Assembly: GCF_011316935.1 (NCBI RefSeq)
Contig: NZ_WLYS01000001.1
Location: 372,001-436,000 of the forward strand
Direction of reading: 5' to 3'
Length of the DNA: 64,000 bases
Source: Sphingobacterium chungjuense
GTDB lineage: Bacteria; Bacteroidota; Bacteroidia; Sphingobacteriales; Sphingobacteriaceae
Below the pieces are notes generated by a model. The model had not been told where the DNA came from, did no database searches, and saw nothing but the letters and a program-made list of their open reading frames with translations. Positions 17,697 through 26,453 of the stretch are shown one piece after another (within the stretch, counting starts at the first letter, position 1; the number at the start of each line of letters is the position of its first letter). The position numbers and the translations under genes were made by a program.

Positions 17697-18761
17697 AATC
17701 TCTTGAAGTAGCTGGATGTAGAATTCGACTCCGTCGTTTACCTCAGCTACATAGATAAATTCATCCGCGGAATGGGAGCGTGCGGAGTGCCCAGGACCGA
17801 CTTTCAGTGAAGGAATTGGAAGTAAGGCTTGGTCGCTCATCGTTGGGCTCCCATATGTTTTTTTGCCCAGCTTTATGCCCGCTTTTACAATAGGATGATC
17901 CATCGGTATGGTAGATGAGTTTAATCGTGTAGAACGTGGCGTCACCTCCGATTTCACCTGTGTACGGATGATTTCTAACACGTCGGTATTGCTATACACA
18001 TCTGTTGTACGTACATCGACCACATAAGAACATTCTGCCGGTACTACATTGTGTTGCGAACCTGCATTCACCATCGTGACCGACATTTTGATCGGACCTA
18101 AATACGCGGATTCTTTGGGAAATTGATACAAGCGAAACCAGTTGATATCTTCGATTGCTTGATAAATGGCGTTCACGCCTTCTTCGCGTGCTGCATGACC
18201 AGATTCGCCCGGTGCCACACAATCTAGTACCATCAATCCTTTTTCGGCTACCGCCAAATCCAATAGCGTCGGTTCGCCGACAATCGCAAACGCACAAGGT
18301 TTGATAGATGCGTAAGCCAGCTCAATCCCATGCTTACCCGAAACTTCTTCTTCAGCTGAAGCAATAAGACATAAATTATAGGCTAGATCTGTTTTCTCAT
18401 AATAATAGCAGAAAGCAGCTATCAAAGCGACCAAACAACCGCCTGCATCATTGGATCCTAAGCCATACAATTTACCATCCGCGATTTCGGCTTGAAAAGG
18501 ATCGCGAGTATAGCCCGGATTTGGCTTAACCGTATCGTGGTGAGAGTTAAGTAAAATAGTGGGCTTTGACTCATCAAAAAATCGATTGTATGCAATTACG
18601 TTATGTGCCACACGTTCAGAAACGATGCCTTTTCGCGTCAGGAAATTTTGAATCAATTGAGCGGTCTCATCTTCTTCCCTACTCAAAGAAGGTGTCTGAA
18701 TAAGCTGTTGTAACAAGGCAAGGCTATCTTGTTGCAACTGCTCAACCGTGTATTTACTCAT
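17691..18761 (-). CDS. argE: M20-family N-acyl-ornithine/citrulline deacylase (ArgE type)
   Basis: This is a zinc-dependent M20 amidohydrolase of 356 residues. Expected metal or catalytic residues are in LLNSHHDTV, GSNDAGG and SAEEEVSGKHG, with the dimerisation domain around GESGHAAREEGVN. In this context it should remove the N-acyl group from the citrulline or ornithine intermediate of arginine synthesis. I chose the ATG at 18761 because GGAGGA lies 9 bases upstream, a rare strong Shine-Dalgarno for this genome. It overlaps the proC stop by 8 bases (ATGAGTAA). The product is probably N-succinyl-citrulline deacylase if the residue in argF' is a reliable guide. Confidence 0.88.
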   Translation of the reverse strand: MSKYTVEQLQQDSLALLQQLIQTPSLSREEDETAQLIQNFLTRKGIVSERVAHNVIAYNRFFDESKPTILLNSHHDTVKPNPGYTRDPFQAEIADGKLYGLGSNDAGGCLVALIAAFCYYYEKTDLAYNLCLIASAEEEVSGKHGIELAYASIKPCAFAIVGEPTLLDLAVAEKGLMVLDCVAPGESGHAAREEGVNAIYQAIEDINWFRLYQFPKESAYLGPIKMSVTMVNAGSQHNVVPAECSYVVDVRTTDVYSNTDVLEIIRTQVKSEVTPRSTRLNSSTIPMDHPIVKAGIKLGKKTYGSPTMSDQALLPIPSLKVGPGHSARSHSADEFIYVAEVNDGVEFYIQLLQEIL

Positions 18762-19554
18762 TGTATAATCCTCCTGCTTTTTGTGCAGATAATTTGATTC
18801 CTTTGATAAATGCAGAGCTGAAACCATGGTGTTCCATCTCATTGAGTCCGGCAATGGTGCACCCTTTTGGAGAGGTCACCTTATCAATTTCGCTTTCTGG
18901 GTGCGATTGCATTTGCAATAACAAATCTGCCGCCCCTTTGGCCGTTTGAACCGCCATCTTTAAAGCATCATGCGCGTGAAAACCTATTTCGACGCCACCC
19001 TGCGATGCCGCACGAATACTCCGTAAGAAAAAAGCAATTCCGCAGGCGCATAATGCCGTCGCCGCAGTCATCAATTCCTCTTGGATAACGACTACAGAAC
19101 CTACCGTATTGAAGAGCTTTTCAACTACGGACACTTCCTCGTTTGTAGCGCGATCGGTCGTAATACACGTCATCGACTGCCCGATAGCAATGGCAGTATT
19201 GGGCATCGCGCGGACAATGATAGCATGATCGCCTAAAACAGCGCGCATATCGGCACATGAAACGCCTGAAATAACTGAAACGATGATCTGCTCCGGTTTC
19301 AACTCGGCGCGAATCTCTTCCATCACCAACTTTGCTTGCTGTGGCAAAATTGCAAGCACCACAATCTCCGCTCCTAGCACGGCCGCGGCATTATCAGCAC
19401 TAACAGAAAAACCTGCAGCAGATTCCTGCGTGAGAGACTGCACGGAGCGTCTGGTCAACGTAATATCTGCAGGTGTATAGATGCCTGCCTGCGCAATCCC
19501 TTTGGCTAGAGAAAAGCCAATGTTGCCGCTTCCGATGATAGTAATTCTAGCCAT
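18754..19554 (-). CDS. proC: Pyrroline-5-carboxylate reductase
   Basis: This enzyme makes proline by NAD(P)H reduction of pyrroline-5-carboxylate. The Rossmann motif is IGSGNIGFSLAKG at residues 5-17. Further family motifs are ILPQQAKLVMEEI, VSVISGVS, VRAMPNTAIAIGQSMT and the C-terminal VTSPKGCTIAGLNEME. At 266 residues it is full length. It sits inside the arginine operon between argB and argE and is translationally coupled to argE. Proline and arginine share glutamate as precursor, so the linkage makes sense, although proC is more often found elsewhere. Confidence 0.95.
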   Translation of the reverse strand: MARITIIGSGNIGFSLAKGIAQAGIYTPADITLTRRSVQSLTQESAAGFSVSADNAAAVLGAEIVVLAILPQQAKLVMEEIRAELKPEQIIVSVISGVSCADMRAVLGDHAIIVRAMPNTAIAIGQSMTCITTDRATNEEVSVVEKLFNTVGSVVVIQEELMTAATALCACGIAFFLRSIRAASQGGVEIGFHAHDALKMAVQTAKGAADLLLQMQSHPESEIDKVTSPKGCTIAGLNEMEHHGFSSAFIKGIKLSAQKAGGLYNE

Positions 19555-19584
19555 GATGCTCCAAGTGTTAAATAGTATAGCCGG

Positions 19585-20382
19585 CTATGCGGATAGCCGT
19601 GTACCGAATTTTTGTTGTTGATAATGATGTAGATTGTCGGCATTACCGATAAATACATCGATGACGCCTTTTGCAATAGCGTCAAAAGCATTTTGCAATT
19701 TTGGAATCATGCCTGCATGTACCACCTGATTCGCTTTCAGCGACTCAAACTCGCCGCTTCTAATGACTTCAATCACCGAGCTATCATCATTCACGTCCCG
19801 TAGTACGCCGTCTTTCTCAAAACAGTATAATAAGGATACATTGTAGGAAGATGCTAATCCTACCGCTAATGCAGAAGCGATCGTATCGGCATTGGTATTG
19901 AGCAACTGCCCAGAACCATTGTGCGTTATCGCCGAAAATACGGGCGTAAAGCCTGATTCTAGAAAACGCTTGATGGCATGCTCATTGACAGAATCTGCTA
20001 AAATATCACCCGCAAATCCATAATCAATCTCACCGACCGGTCGCTTTACTGCTTTGATGGCATTACCATCTGCACCACTTAAACCAACGGCGTCGCAAGA
20101 ATATTTTTGCAAGTACGCGACGATTGATTTATTAGTGAGACCAGCGTATACCATGGTTACTACTTTTAGCATTTCTGCATCGGTAATGCGTCGGCCATCC
20201 ACCATTTGTGCTTCTAAACCCAAATCTGAAGCCAAGCGCGTCGCAATTTTACCGCCGCCGTGTACCAAGATTTTTTTGCCTGGCAGCGCAGCAAATTTTT
20301 CGAGAAACGCATCCAGCCTCGCTGGATCATCGATGATATTGCCACCGATCTTTATGATACTTAAATCCGAATGATTTGACAT
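19585..20382 (-). CDS. argB: Acetylglutamate (N-acylglutamate) kinase
   Basis: This amino-acid kinase phosphorylates N-acylglutamate in the second step of arginine synthesis. The family fold is clear from IIKIGGNII (residues 9-17), ILVHGGGKIATRLA, MVDGRRITDAEML, VGLSGADGNAI and NTNADTIASALAVGL. At 265 residues it is a typical short ArgB. It is third in the operon, 14 bases after argF'. If the pathway runs through succinylated intermediates, the true substrate could be N-succinylglutamate. Confidence 0.93.
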   Translation of the reverse strand: MSNHSDLSIIKIGGNIIDDPARLDAFLEKFAALPGKKILVHGGGKIATRLASDLGLEAQMVDGRRITDAEMLKVVTMVYAGLTNKSIVAYLQKYSCDAVGLSGADGNAIKAVKRPVGEIDYGFAGDILADSVNEHAIKRFLESGFTPVFSAITHNGSGQLLNTNADTIASALAVGLASSYNVSLLYCFEKDGVLRDVNDDSSVIEVIRSGEFESLKANQVVHAGMIPKLQNAFDAIAKGVIDVFIGNADNLHHYQQQKFGTRLSA

Positions 20383-20396
20383 GTTTACTTGAGGTA

Positions 20397-21359
20397 CTAT
20401 TTAAGGTTTTCCAACATACGTTTCAGCACCAACTGTGCTGCCCAGACTCGGTTGCTGGCCTCCTGAATGACTAAAGAATGTGGCCCATCCAATACTTCGG
20501 CAGATAATTCTAGATCGCGACGTACGGGCAAACAGTGCATTACTTTTGCTGCATTGGTCTGCTCCAACGTTTTGTTGGTAATCAACCAGTCCTCTTCTAC
20601 CGGATATACTTTGCCATAATCTTGAAATGAAGACCAGTTTTTGACATACACAAAATCAGCTCCTGCTAATGCTTCATTCAAATCATGAGTAATATTTACC
20701 CCTGCTGTAAACTCTTCGGATAACTCATAACCTTTTGGATGTGCGATCACAAAATCGACCAAACCTTGTTGTTGCGCTTTTCCCATCCACTCGCTGAAAG
20801 AGTTAGGGACTGCCTGCGGCAAAGCTTTGACGTGCGGTGCCCAAGCGAGTACCACTTTTGGTTTGTCGACCGTCTTATGTTCGGTGATCGTGATAAGATC
20901 CGTCAAACTTTGTAATGGATGGCGCGTCGCACTTTCTAACGACACGACGGGAACACCGCAAAATTTAATAAACTTGTTAAACAAATCTTCCGTATAATCG
21001 GCTTCTTTATCCTTTAAGGATGGAAAAGAGCGTAAACCCAAGATATCACAGTATTCGCCCATCACGGCTGCCGCTTCGCGAATATGCTCTACGGTGGTGC
21101 CATTCATGACTACGCCATCTTGTGTTTCAAGCGCCCAGCCATCTTTGTCCATATTCATTACCATCACATCCATCCCAAGCTGAATAGCTGCCTTTTGTGT
21201 ACTCAAACGGGTACGCAGGCTGGGGTTTAAGAATACGAGGCCCAAAGTTTTATGCTTACCCAATTCGGCGTGCGCTCTTGGGTTGGCTTTTAATGTCAAT
21301 GCTTCTTGTACAGCTTCAGACAAGTTGTCGATGTCTGCCGCTGAGAAAAATTTCTGCAT
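20397..21359 (-). CDS. argF': N-acyl-ornithine carbamoyltransferase, probably N-succinylornithine type
   Basis: This belongs to the transcarbamylase family variant of Xanthomonas and Bacteroides that carbamoylates N-acetyl- or N-succinylornithine instead of ornithine. The carbamoyl-phosphate site is SLRTR (47-51). The binding-domain motif is SATRHPLQSLTDL, and the C-terminal HCLPVRRD is typical. Position 90, just before EHIREA, is Val. By my alignment from memory this corresponds to Glu92 of the Xanthomonas acetyl enzyme and Pro90 of the Bacteroides fragilis succinyl enzyme. Replacement of that Glu by Val is reported to switch specificity to succinylornithine, so a succinyl substrate is inferred. 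The length is 320 residues. Confidence 0.92.
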   Translation of the reverse strand: MQKFFSAADIDNLSEAVQEALTLKANPRAHAELGKHKTLGLVFLNPSLRTRLSTQKAAIQLGMDVMVMNMDKDGWALETQDGVVMNGTTVEHIREAAAVMGEYCDILGLRSFPSLKDKEADYTEDLFNKFIKFCGVPVVSLESATRHPLQSLTDLITITEHKTVDKPKVVLAWAPHVKALPQAVPNSFSEWMGKAQQQGLVDFVIAHPKGYELSEEFTAGVNITHDLNEALAGADFVYVKNWSSFQDYGKVYPVEEDWLITNKTLEQTNAAKVMHCLPVRRDLELSAEVLDGPHSLVIQEASNRVWAAQLVLKRMLENLK

Positions 21360-21422
21360 GCTTCTTATTTCAAATTATGATATGGTATTGCTCTAACAAG
21401 AGCCCACATGTTTCTACTTAAA

Positions 21423-22571
21423 TTATGCCGTAACCTGTTGTGCCTGCAACTGCTCCGCAAATGCGGCCAAGAACTGATCGGCATGTTCCATACTAAGATT
21501 CAAAGCTGGTAATAACCGAATCACATTTGGCTTCGCCTCACCGGTGAAGATTTTATTCTTCATCAATAGATCTTTTTTCACAGATCCCAACTCAGCAGGA
21601 AATTCTATACCAATCATCAGACCACGTCCGCGTACTTCCAAGACTTGATCAAAGGCGCGCAATTTCTCGATTAGATAATCTCCCACCTTTGCCGCATTGC
21701 TCATCAGGTCATCTTGCTCCATCACATCCAATACAGCGATAGCGGCTGCACATGCTAAGTGATTACCACCAAAGGTAGTACCTAGCATACCATAAGATGC
21801 TTTGAATTTAGGAGAGACGGATATCGCACCGACTGGGAATCCATTTCCCATACCTTTGGCCATCGTATAAATATCGGCTTCTACGCCAGCGTAATCATGC
21901 GAATAGAACAATCCTGTACGGCCATAGCCACATTGTACCGAATCGGCAATGTAGATCGCTCCATACTGATCGCAAAGACGTCTGATCGCCTGTAAAAATG
22001 AGACAGAGGCTTCACGAATACCACCAACGCCTTGTATGCCTTCGATGATGACTGCAGCAATTTCATGGCCTTGCGTAGCAAAAACTTGCTCCAAGGCTTG
22101 CTCATCGTTAAAGGCACTAAAAATAATATTGTCTGTTTCGTTTACCGGAGCGACAATAGCAGGATTATCCGTAGCAGCAACTGCTAACGAAGTACGACCA
22201 TGAAATGCTTTAGAAAAAGAAACTACTTTCTTTCGTCCGGTGTGGAATGATGCTAATTTCAACGCATTCTCATTGGCTTCTGCACCTGAGTTACAGAGAA
22301 ATAGTTCAAAATCTTCTTTGCCCGATACACGTCCTAACTTTTCTGCCAATTCTTTCTGCAATGGCATTTCGACAGAATTAGAATAAAACCCAATGCGATC
22401 TAGTTGTCGTTTGAGCATATCCACATAATGCGGGTGCGTATGTCCAATCGAGATCACAGCGTGACCGCCGTATAGATCTAGGTACTGCGTACCATTATCA
22501 TCCCAAACGGATGATCCCATTGCCTTTGTAATGCTAATCGGGTTAATGGGGTAAACGTCAAATAGTTTCAT
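21423..22571 (-). CDS. argD: Class III aminotransferase, N-acyl-ornithine aminotransferase
   Basis: This PLP enzyme interconverts N-acylglutamate semialdehyde and N-acyl-ornithine. Family motifs include DLYGGHAVISIGHTHP near 32-47, the phosphate-binding NSGAEANENALKLA, HGRTSLAVAATD, ADSVQCGYGRTG, and the Schiff-base Lys in TMAKGMGNGFPVGA. At 382 residues it is normal. It is the first gene of the arginine operon in the window. argC, argG and argH are not present here and must lie elsewhere. Confidence 0.92.
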   Translation of the reverse strand: MKLFDVYPINPISITKAMGSSVWDDNGTQYLDLYGGHAVISIGHTHPHYVDMLKRQLDRIGFYSNSVEMPLQKELAEKLGRVSGKEDFELFLCNSGAEANENALKLASFHTGRKKVVSFSKAFHGRTSLAVAATDNPAIVAPVNETDNIIFSAFNDEQALEQVFATQGHEIAAVIIEGIQGVGGIREASVSFLQAIRRLCDQYGAIYIADSVQCGYGRTGLFYSHDYAGVEADIYTMAKGMGNGFPVGAISVSPKFKASYGMLGTTFGGNHLACAAAIAVLDVMEQDDLMSNAAKVGDYLIEKLRAFDQVLEVRGRGLMIGIEFPAELGSVKKDLLMKNKIFTGEAKPNVIRLLPALNLSMEHADQFLAAFAEQLQAQQVTA

Positions 22572-22619
22572 CGAAATAGTAATTTGCCAGCTCTACGAAC
22601 TTGTAAACATCTGTACTAG

Positions 22620-22627
22620 CAAATATA
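22620..22627 (-). promoter_or_regulatory. Candidate -7 element of the arginine operon
   Basis: The minus strand reads TATATTTG, matching TAnnTTTG, 48 bases upstream of the argD ATG. No TTTG is at the standard spacing, so an activator may be needed or the site may be chance. Confidence 0.4.
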
Positions 22628-22676
22628 GCTAAGGAGAATTGAAAAAGGATGGAAAATAGTAATTATCCAACAGCAT

Positions 22677-22712
22677 AAAAAAAGCCTGTTGTGCAAATGC
22701 ACAACAGGCTTT
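22677..22712 (-). terminator. Rho-independent terminator of the ribosomal operon
   Basis: The arms AAAGCCTGTTGTGC (22681-22694) and its exact complement (22699-22712) form a 14-bp perfect stem with an AAAT loop. On the minus strand it is followed by a run of seven T (A-run at 22677-22683). It lies about 25 bases after the rplQ stop. Confidence 0.92.
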
Positions 22713-22737
22713 CTGTTAGTTAGAAACTAATGACTAA

Positions 22738-23295
22738 TTAGTCTTTCTTTTCTTCTGAAGATTCTTCCGTAGCTGGAGTTTCTTCTACAGCTGGTGTAGC
22801 TTCTACTTCCTCTACTGCTACTTCTTCCGCTGCTACTGCTTCTTCAACAGGAGCTGCTTCAGCAGTTGCTTTCTTCTTCGCACCACCACGACGACGAGTA
22901 GTTTTCTTCTCAGCTTGTACCGTTTTACCGTATACTTCGTTGTAATCTACTAGTTCGATGAATGCCATCTCTGCGTTGTCACCTAAACGGTTTTCCATTT
23001 TGATGATACGCGTATAACCACCTGGACGATTTGCTACTTTCTCAGAAACCTCGCGGAAAAGCAAAGTAACAGCATCTTTATCTTTAAGATAAGCAAATAC
23101 TGTACGACGAGAGTGAGTCGTATCGTTTTTAGATTTAGTAATTAATGGCTCTACATACTGACGTAATGCTTTCGCTTTCGCCAATGTAGTGATAATGCGT
23201 TTGTGCTTGATCAATGAAGTCGCCATATTCGCAAGCATAGCTTTACGGTGACTGTCAGTGCGGCCTAAGTGGTTTACTTTTTTTCCGTGTCTCAT
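22738..23295 (-). CDS. rplQ: 50S ribosomal protein L17
   Basis: L17 sits near the exit tunnel of the large subunit. The core of about 120 residues is standard ([25 protein letters not shown] ... RPGGYTRI). It is followed by a basic RRRGGAKKK segment and a low-complexity Ala/Glu/Val-rich tail of about 50 residues, rich in EEV and ATPA units. Extended tails are common in Bacteroidota L17. It is the last gene of the operon, separated from rpoA by 142 bases. Confidence 0.97.
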   Translation of the reverse strand: MRHGKKVNHLGRTDSHRKAMLANMATSLIKHKRIITTLAKAKALRQYVEPLITKSKNDTTHSRRTVFAYLKDKDAVTLLFREVSEKVANRPGGYTRIIKMENRLGDNAEMAFIELVDYNEVYGKTVQAEKKTTRRRGGAKKKATAEAAPVEEAVAAEEVAVEEVEATPAVEETPATEESSEEKKD

Positions 23296-23327
23296 TTTTG
23301 TTTTGTTTTTGTGCGTACCGTTCGGGA

Positions 23328-23392
23328 AAGTAAGAAGTCTGAAATACGAAGTGAGAACTAATGCTAACTTATCATTTCTGAATTACTTACTT
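23328..23392 (-). other. Imperfect inverted repeat between rpoA and rplQ
   Basis: AAGTAAGAAGTCTGAAAT starting at 23328 is nearly complementary to ATTTCTGAATTACTTACTT ending near 23392. The transcript between rpoA and rplQ could fold into a long imperfect stem. There is no T-run. Confidence 0.35.
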
Positions 23393-23437
23393 CAAGCGAG
23401 GAATTACGCAACAGGTCGCTTATTATTATAATTTTTA

Positions 23438-24430
23438 TTAATCTTCTTCCAATTTGTACTTAGACAAATTCATACCGAAAGAAAGACCTTTCGCTTTTAC
23501 CAGCTCCTGGATCTCGCTCAATGATTTCTTACCGAAGTTGCGGAATTTCAACATATCTGCTACATCGTAAGTAACTAATTCAGCTAAAGTGCGAATGTCT
23601 GCTGCTTTCAAACAGTTAAGAGCACGAACAGAAAGATCTAGATCTACTAATTCAGTTTTCAAGATCTTACGCATGTGCAAGATTTCCTCGTCAACTACTT
23701 TAGTTTCTTCTTTAGTTTGTGACTCTAATAACATGTTTTCATCAGAGAACAACATGAAGTGCTGAATCAAGATACGAGCAGCTTCTTTCAATGCATCTTC
23801 TGGATGAATAGATCCATCAGTAGAGATGTCCAATAACAATTTCTCGTAATCGGTCTTTTGTTCTACACGATAGTTCTCAATGGTATATTTCACATTTTTG
23901 ATCGGCGTGTAGATAGAATCAATAGCGATGACACCTACTGGACCATCAGTTACTTTGTTTTCTTCTGCATTGACATAACCACGACCTTTAGAAACAGAAA
24001 GTTCTACTTCGATAGTCACGGCTGGATCCATGTTGCAAACCACAAAATCAGGGTTCAATACCTCGAAGTTGTTAGAAAACTTAGAAATATCACCTGCTTT
24101 GAACTGATCTTGACCGTTCAGCACGATAAATATCTTCTCTGAATCACCTTGATCTCCTGTTTTCTTGAAACGTACTTGTTTCAAGTTTAAGATGATATCG
24201 GTAACGTCTTCAACAACGCCTTTGATAGTCGAAAATTCGTGCGAAACGCCTGAAAATCTTATTGACGTAATTGCATATCCTTCTAATGAGGACAATAAAA
24301 TACGGCGCAAAGCATTACCAATAGTTACACCAAAACCTGGTTCAAGTGGACGAAACTCAAAAGTACCATCAAAATCAGTCGATTTCTGCATGATTACCTT
24401 ATCCGGTCTTTGAAATGCTAAAATTGCCAT
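23438..24430 (-). CDS. rpoA: DNA-directed RNA polymerase alpha subunit
   Basis: The 330-residue alpha subunit nucleates RNA polymerase assembly and contacts upstream DNA and activators. The N-terminal domain contains [31 protein letters not shown]. The C-terminal domain has [23 protein letters not shown] and [13 protein letters not shown], as expected. It follows rpsD after an 86-base gap that contains a 17-bp hairpin. Confidence 0.98.
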   Translation of the reverse strand: MAILAFQRPDKVIMQKSTDFDGTFEFRPLEPGFGVTIGNALRRILLSSLEGYAITSIRFSGVSHEFSTIKGVVEDVTDIILNLKQVRFKKTGDQGDSEKIFIVLNGQDQFKAGDISKFSNNFEVLNPDFVVCNMDPAVTIEVELSVSKGRGYVNAEENKVTDGPVGVIAIDSIYTPIKNVKYTIENYRVEQKTDYEKLLLDISTDGSIHPEDALKEAARILIQHFMLFSDENMLLESQTKEETKVVDEEILHMRKILKTELVDLDLSVRALNCLKAADIRTLAELVTYDVADMLKFRNFGKKSLSEIQELVKAKGLSFGMNLSKYKLEED

Positions 24431-24471
24431 TTATCTGCTTTTAATTTTGTTACAAATTATATACTTATACA

Positions 24472-24510
24472 ATAGCATTAGGATAGTGAATACCACTATC
24501 CTAATGCTAT
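24472..24510 (-). other. 17-bp perfect hairpin between rpsD and rpoA
   Basis: Bases 24472-24488 (ATAGCATTAGGATAGTG) pair perfectly with 24494-24510 around AATAC. It lies just after the rpsD stop on the transcribed strand and is followed by TTGTATAAG, not a T-run. Processing, attenuation or message stabilisation are possible roles. Confidence 0.75.
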
Positions 24511-24516
24511 CATTTC

Positions 24517-25125
24517 TTATTTAGAGTACAACTCTACGATTAAGTTCTCTTTGATATTCTCTGGAATATCAGATCTCTCTGGGTAAGATACGAATGTACC
24601 TTGTAAATCGTTTGCGTTCCACTCTAACCAACTGAATTTGTTGATTTTGTGACTAGCTACTGAATCCGTGATTGCTTCAACTGATTTTGAACGCTCACGA
24701 ACAGCTACTACATCACCTGGACGTAAACTGTATGATGGAATGTTAACGACTTCGCCATTAACAGTAATGTGCTTGTGGGATACGAATTGACGAGCAGATG
24801 AACGCGTTGGCGCAATGCCCAAACGGTATACTACGTTGTCTAAACGCGCTTCTAGCAATTTCAAGAAGTTCTCACCAGTAACCCCTTGTTTTGAAGAAGC
24901 TTTCACGAAAAGGTTAGAGAACTGACGCTCTAAAACTCCGTACGTGTATTTCGCTTTTTGTTTTTCTAACAACTGAATAGCGTATTCAGATTGTTTTCCT
25001 CTTCTTTTAGATGGTCCGTGCTGACCAGGAGGATAATTCTTTTTATCTAACGCTTTATCTGGGCCAAAAATAGGCTCTCTGAATTTACGTGCAATCTTGG
25101 ACTTAGGTCCTGTATATCTTGCCAT
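24517..25125 (-). CDS. rpsD: 30S ribosomal protein S4
   Basis: S4 is a primary 16S-binding protein that nucleates 30S assembly. The start ATG at 25125 gives the standard [18 protein letters not shown]. The S4 domain ([34 protein letters not shown]) is intact, and the total is 202 residues. There is no zinc-binding cysteine cluster, so this is the C-minus form. In other bacteria S4 represses the alpha operon; a site for this cannot be located by eye here. Confidence 0.98.
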   Translation of the reverse strand: MARYTGPKSKIARKFREPIFGPDKALDKKNYPPGQHGPSKRRGKQSEYAIQLLEKQKAKYTYGVLERQFSNLFVKASSKQGVTGENFLKLLEARLDNVVYRLGIAPTRSSARQFVSHKHITVNGEVVNIPSYSLRPGDVVAVRERSKSVEAITDSVASHKINKFSWLEWNANDLQGTFVSYPERSDIPENIKENLIVELYSK

Positions 25126-25148
25126 TTTCTTATCTGTTTGAAGTATCA

Positions 25149-25165
25149 ATCAGCCTATAGCTGAT
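25149..25165 (-). other. Small hairpin between rpsK and rpsD
   Basis: ATCAGC (25149-25154) pairs with GCTGAT (25160-25165). This 6-bp stem is one of several hairpins in the gaps of the ribosomal operon. The evidence for function is weak. Confidence 0.3.
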
Positions 25166-25192
25166 GAATCTTATCTTAAACAATTCTATTAA

Positions 25193-25582
25193 TTAAACTC
25201 TTCTACGTTTTGGAGGACGACAACCGTTGTGTGGAAGTGGAGTCACATCTTTAATCAATGTAACATCGATACCAATCGTTTGTAGTGTGCGGATAGCAGA
25301 CTCGCGACCTGATCCAGGACCTTTCACGAAAACCTCTACTTTACGCAATCCCAAATCGTGTGCGACTTTACCGCAATCTTGAGCTGCTTGTGATGCCGCG
25401 TAAGGTGTGTTCTTTTTAGAACCTCTGAAACCCATTTTACCGGCAGACGACCAAGAGATAGTTTGTCCCTGGTTGTTTGTTAAAGTTACGATAATGTTAT
25501 TAAAAGTAGCGCTGATATGGGCTTGACCCACTGGCTCCACAATAACAATACGCTTTTTAGTAACTTTTTTAGTTTTAGCCAT
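25193..25582 (-). CDS. rpsK: 30S ribosomal protein S11
   Basis: This is a 30S platform protein of 129 residues. Signatures include [39 protein letters not shown] text, and the C-terminal [18 protein letters not shown]. It lies 10 bases after rpsM in the alpha block of the operon. Confidence 0.98.
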   Translation of the reverse strand: MAKTKKVTKKRIVIVEPVGQAHISATFNNIIVTLTNNQGQTISWSSAGKMGFRGSKKNTPYAASQAAQDCGKVAHDLGLRKVEVFVKGPGSGRESAIRTLQTIGIDVTLIKDVTPLPHNGCRPPKRRRV

Positions 25583-25592
25583 TTCTTAATTC

Positions 25593-25970
25593 TTATTTAG
25601 TAGCTTTTTTCTTGTTTGCAACAGTCTTACGTTTACCTTTACGGGTACGAGAGTTGTTTTTAGTACGCTGACCACGAAGTGGTAAGTGTTTACGGTGACG
25701 AAGACCACGGTAACAACCGATGTCCATCAGACGTTTGATGTTCAACTGAACCTCAGAACGCAATGCACCTTCTACTTTGATCTCTTCGTTGATGATCGTA
25801 CGAATAGCTGTCAATTGCTCATCATCCCATTCTTGGACTTTCACATCGTGACTGATGCCTGCTTTATCTAAGATATATTCAGACGTCGAACGACCAATCC
25901 CGAAAATGTACGTAAGGCCGATAACTCCTCTTTTGTTTTTAGGTAAATCTATACCTGAAATCCTTGCCAT
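25593..25970 (-). CDS. rpsM: 30S ribosomal protein S13
   Basis: This 30S head protein of 125 residues contacts the 50S subunit and t[55 protein letters not shown] and the basic tail are diagnostic. It follows rpmJ by 26 bases. Confidence 0.98.
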   Translation of the reverse strand: MARISGIDLPKNKRGVIGLTYIFGIGRSTSEYILDKAGISHDVKVQEWDDEQLTAIRTIINEEIKVEGALRSEVQLNIKRLMDIGCYRGLRHRKHLPLRGQRTKNNSRTRKGKRKTVANKKKATK

Positions 25971-25996
25971 ATAATACTTTAGCGATTATGTTAATA

Positions 25997-26113
25997 CTAC
26001 CCTTGGCGTTGCTTGAACTTAGGGTTCTTTTTGTTGATTACAAATAGTTTTCCTTTGCGGCGGATAACTTTACAGTCCGCACTGCGTTTTTTAATTGATG
26101 CTCTAACTTTCAT
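25997..26113 (-). CDS. rpmJ: 50S ribosomal protein L36
   Basis: This 38-residue protein reads [20 protein letters not shown], continuing with [18 protein letters not shown]. It is the standard short L36 of Bacteroidota. Only the first of the usual zinc-ligand cysteines is evident, so it is the zinc-free form. The start ATG is at 26113 and the stop TAG at 25997. It lies between infA and rpsM, as in most bacteria. Confidence 0.95.
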   Translation of the reverse strand: MKVRASIKKRSADCKVIRRKGKLFVINKKNPKFKQRQG

Positions 26114-26159
26114 GTCTAATAATATTTTTAAAAGCTGTAAACCAAATGGAAATTACCCC

Positions 26160-26378
26160 CTATTTGTAACGGTAGGTAATTCTGCCTTTGGTTAAATCAT
26201 ATGGGGACATTTCCAACTTCACTTTATCGCCTGGTAAAATCTTGATATAATGCATCCGCATTTTACCCGAAATATGGGCGATAATCTCATGCCCATTCTC
26301 CAATTCTACACGAAACATAGCGTTGGAAAGTGCTTCCCGAATAATTCCGTCTTGTTCTATTGAGGCTTGCTTAGCCAT
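26160..26378 (-). CDS. infA: Translation initiation factor IF-1
   Basis: IF-1 is an OB-fold protein of 72 residues that binds the 30S A site during initiation. The sequence [20 protein letters not shown], followed by [20 protein letters not shown] and the C-terminal KGRITYRYK, is canonical. It lies between map and rpmJ. Confidence 0.98.
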   Translation of the reverse strand: MAKQASIEQDGIIREALSNAMFRVELENGHEIIAHISGKMRMHYIKILPGDKVKLEMSPYDLTKGRITYRYK

Positions 26379-26453
26379 ATATCCCTTGTAATTTACGTGT
26401 TAATAGCCTGCACAAACAGGAGTGCAAAGATAAACAAAATAATTGAAAACCAA

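Noticed and set aside
18762..18854. Longer start for argE
   Set aside because: It would overlap proC by about 100 bases, whereas 18761 has a strong GGAGGA site and the normal family N-terminus.
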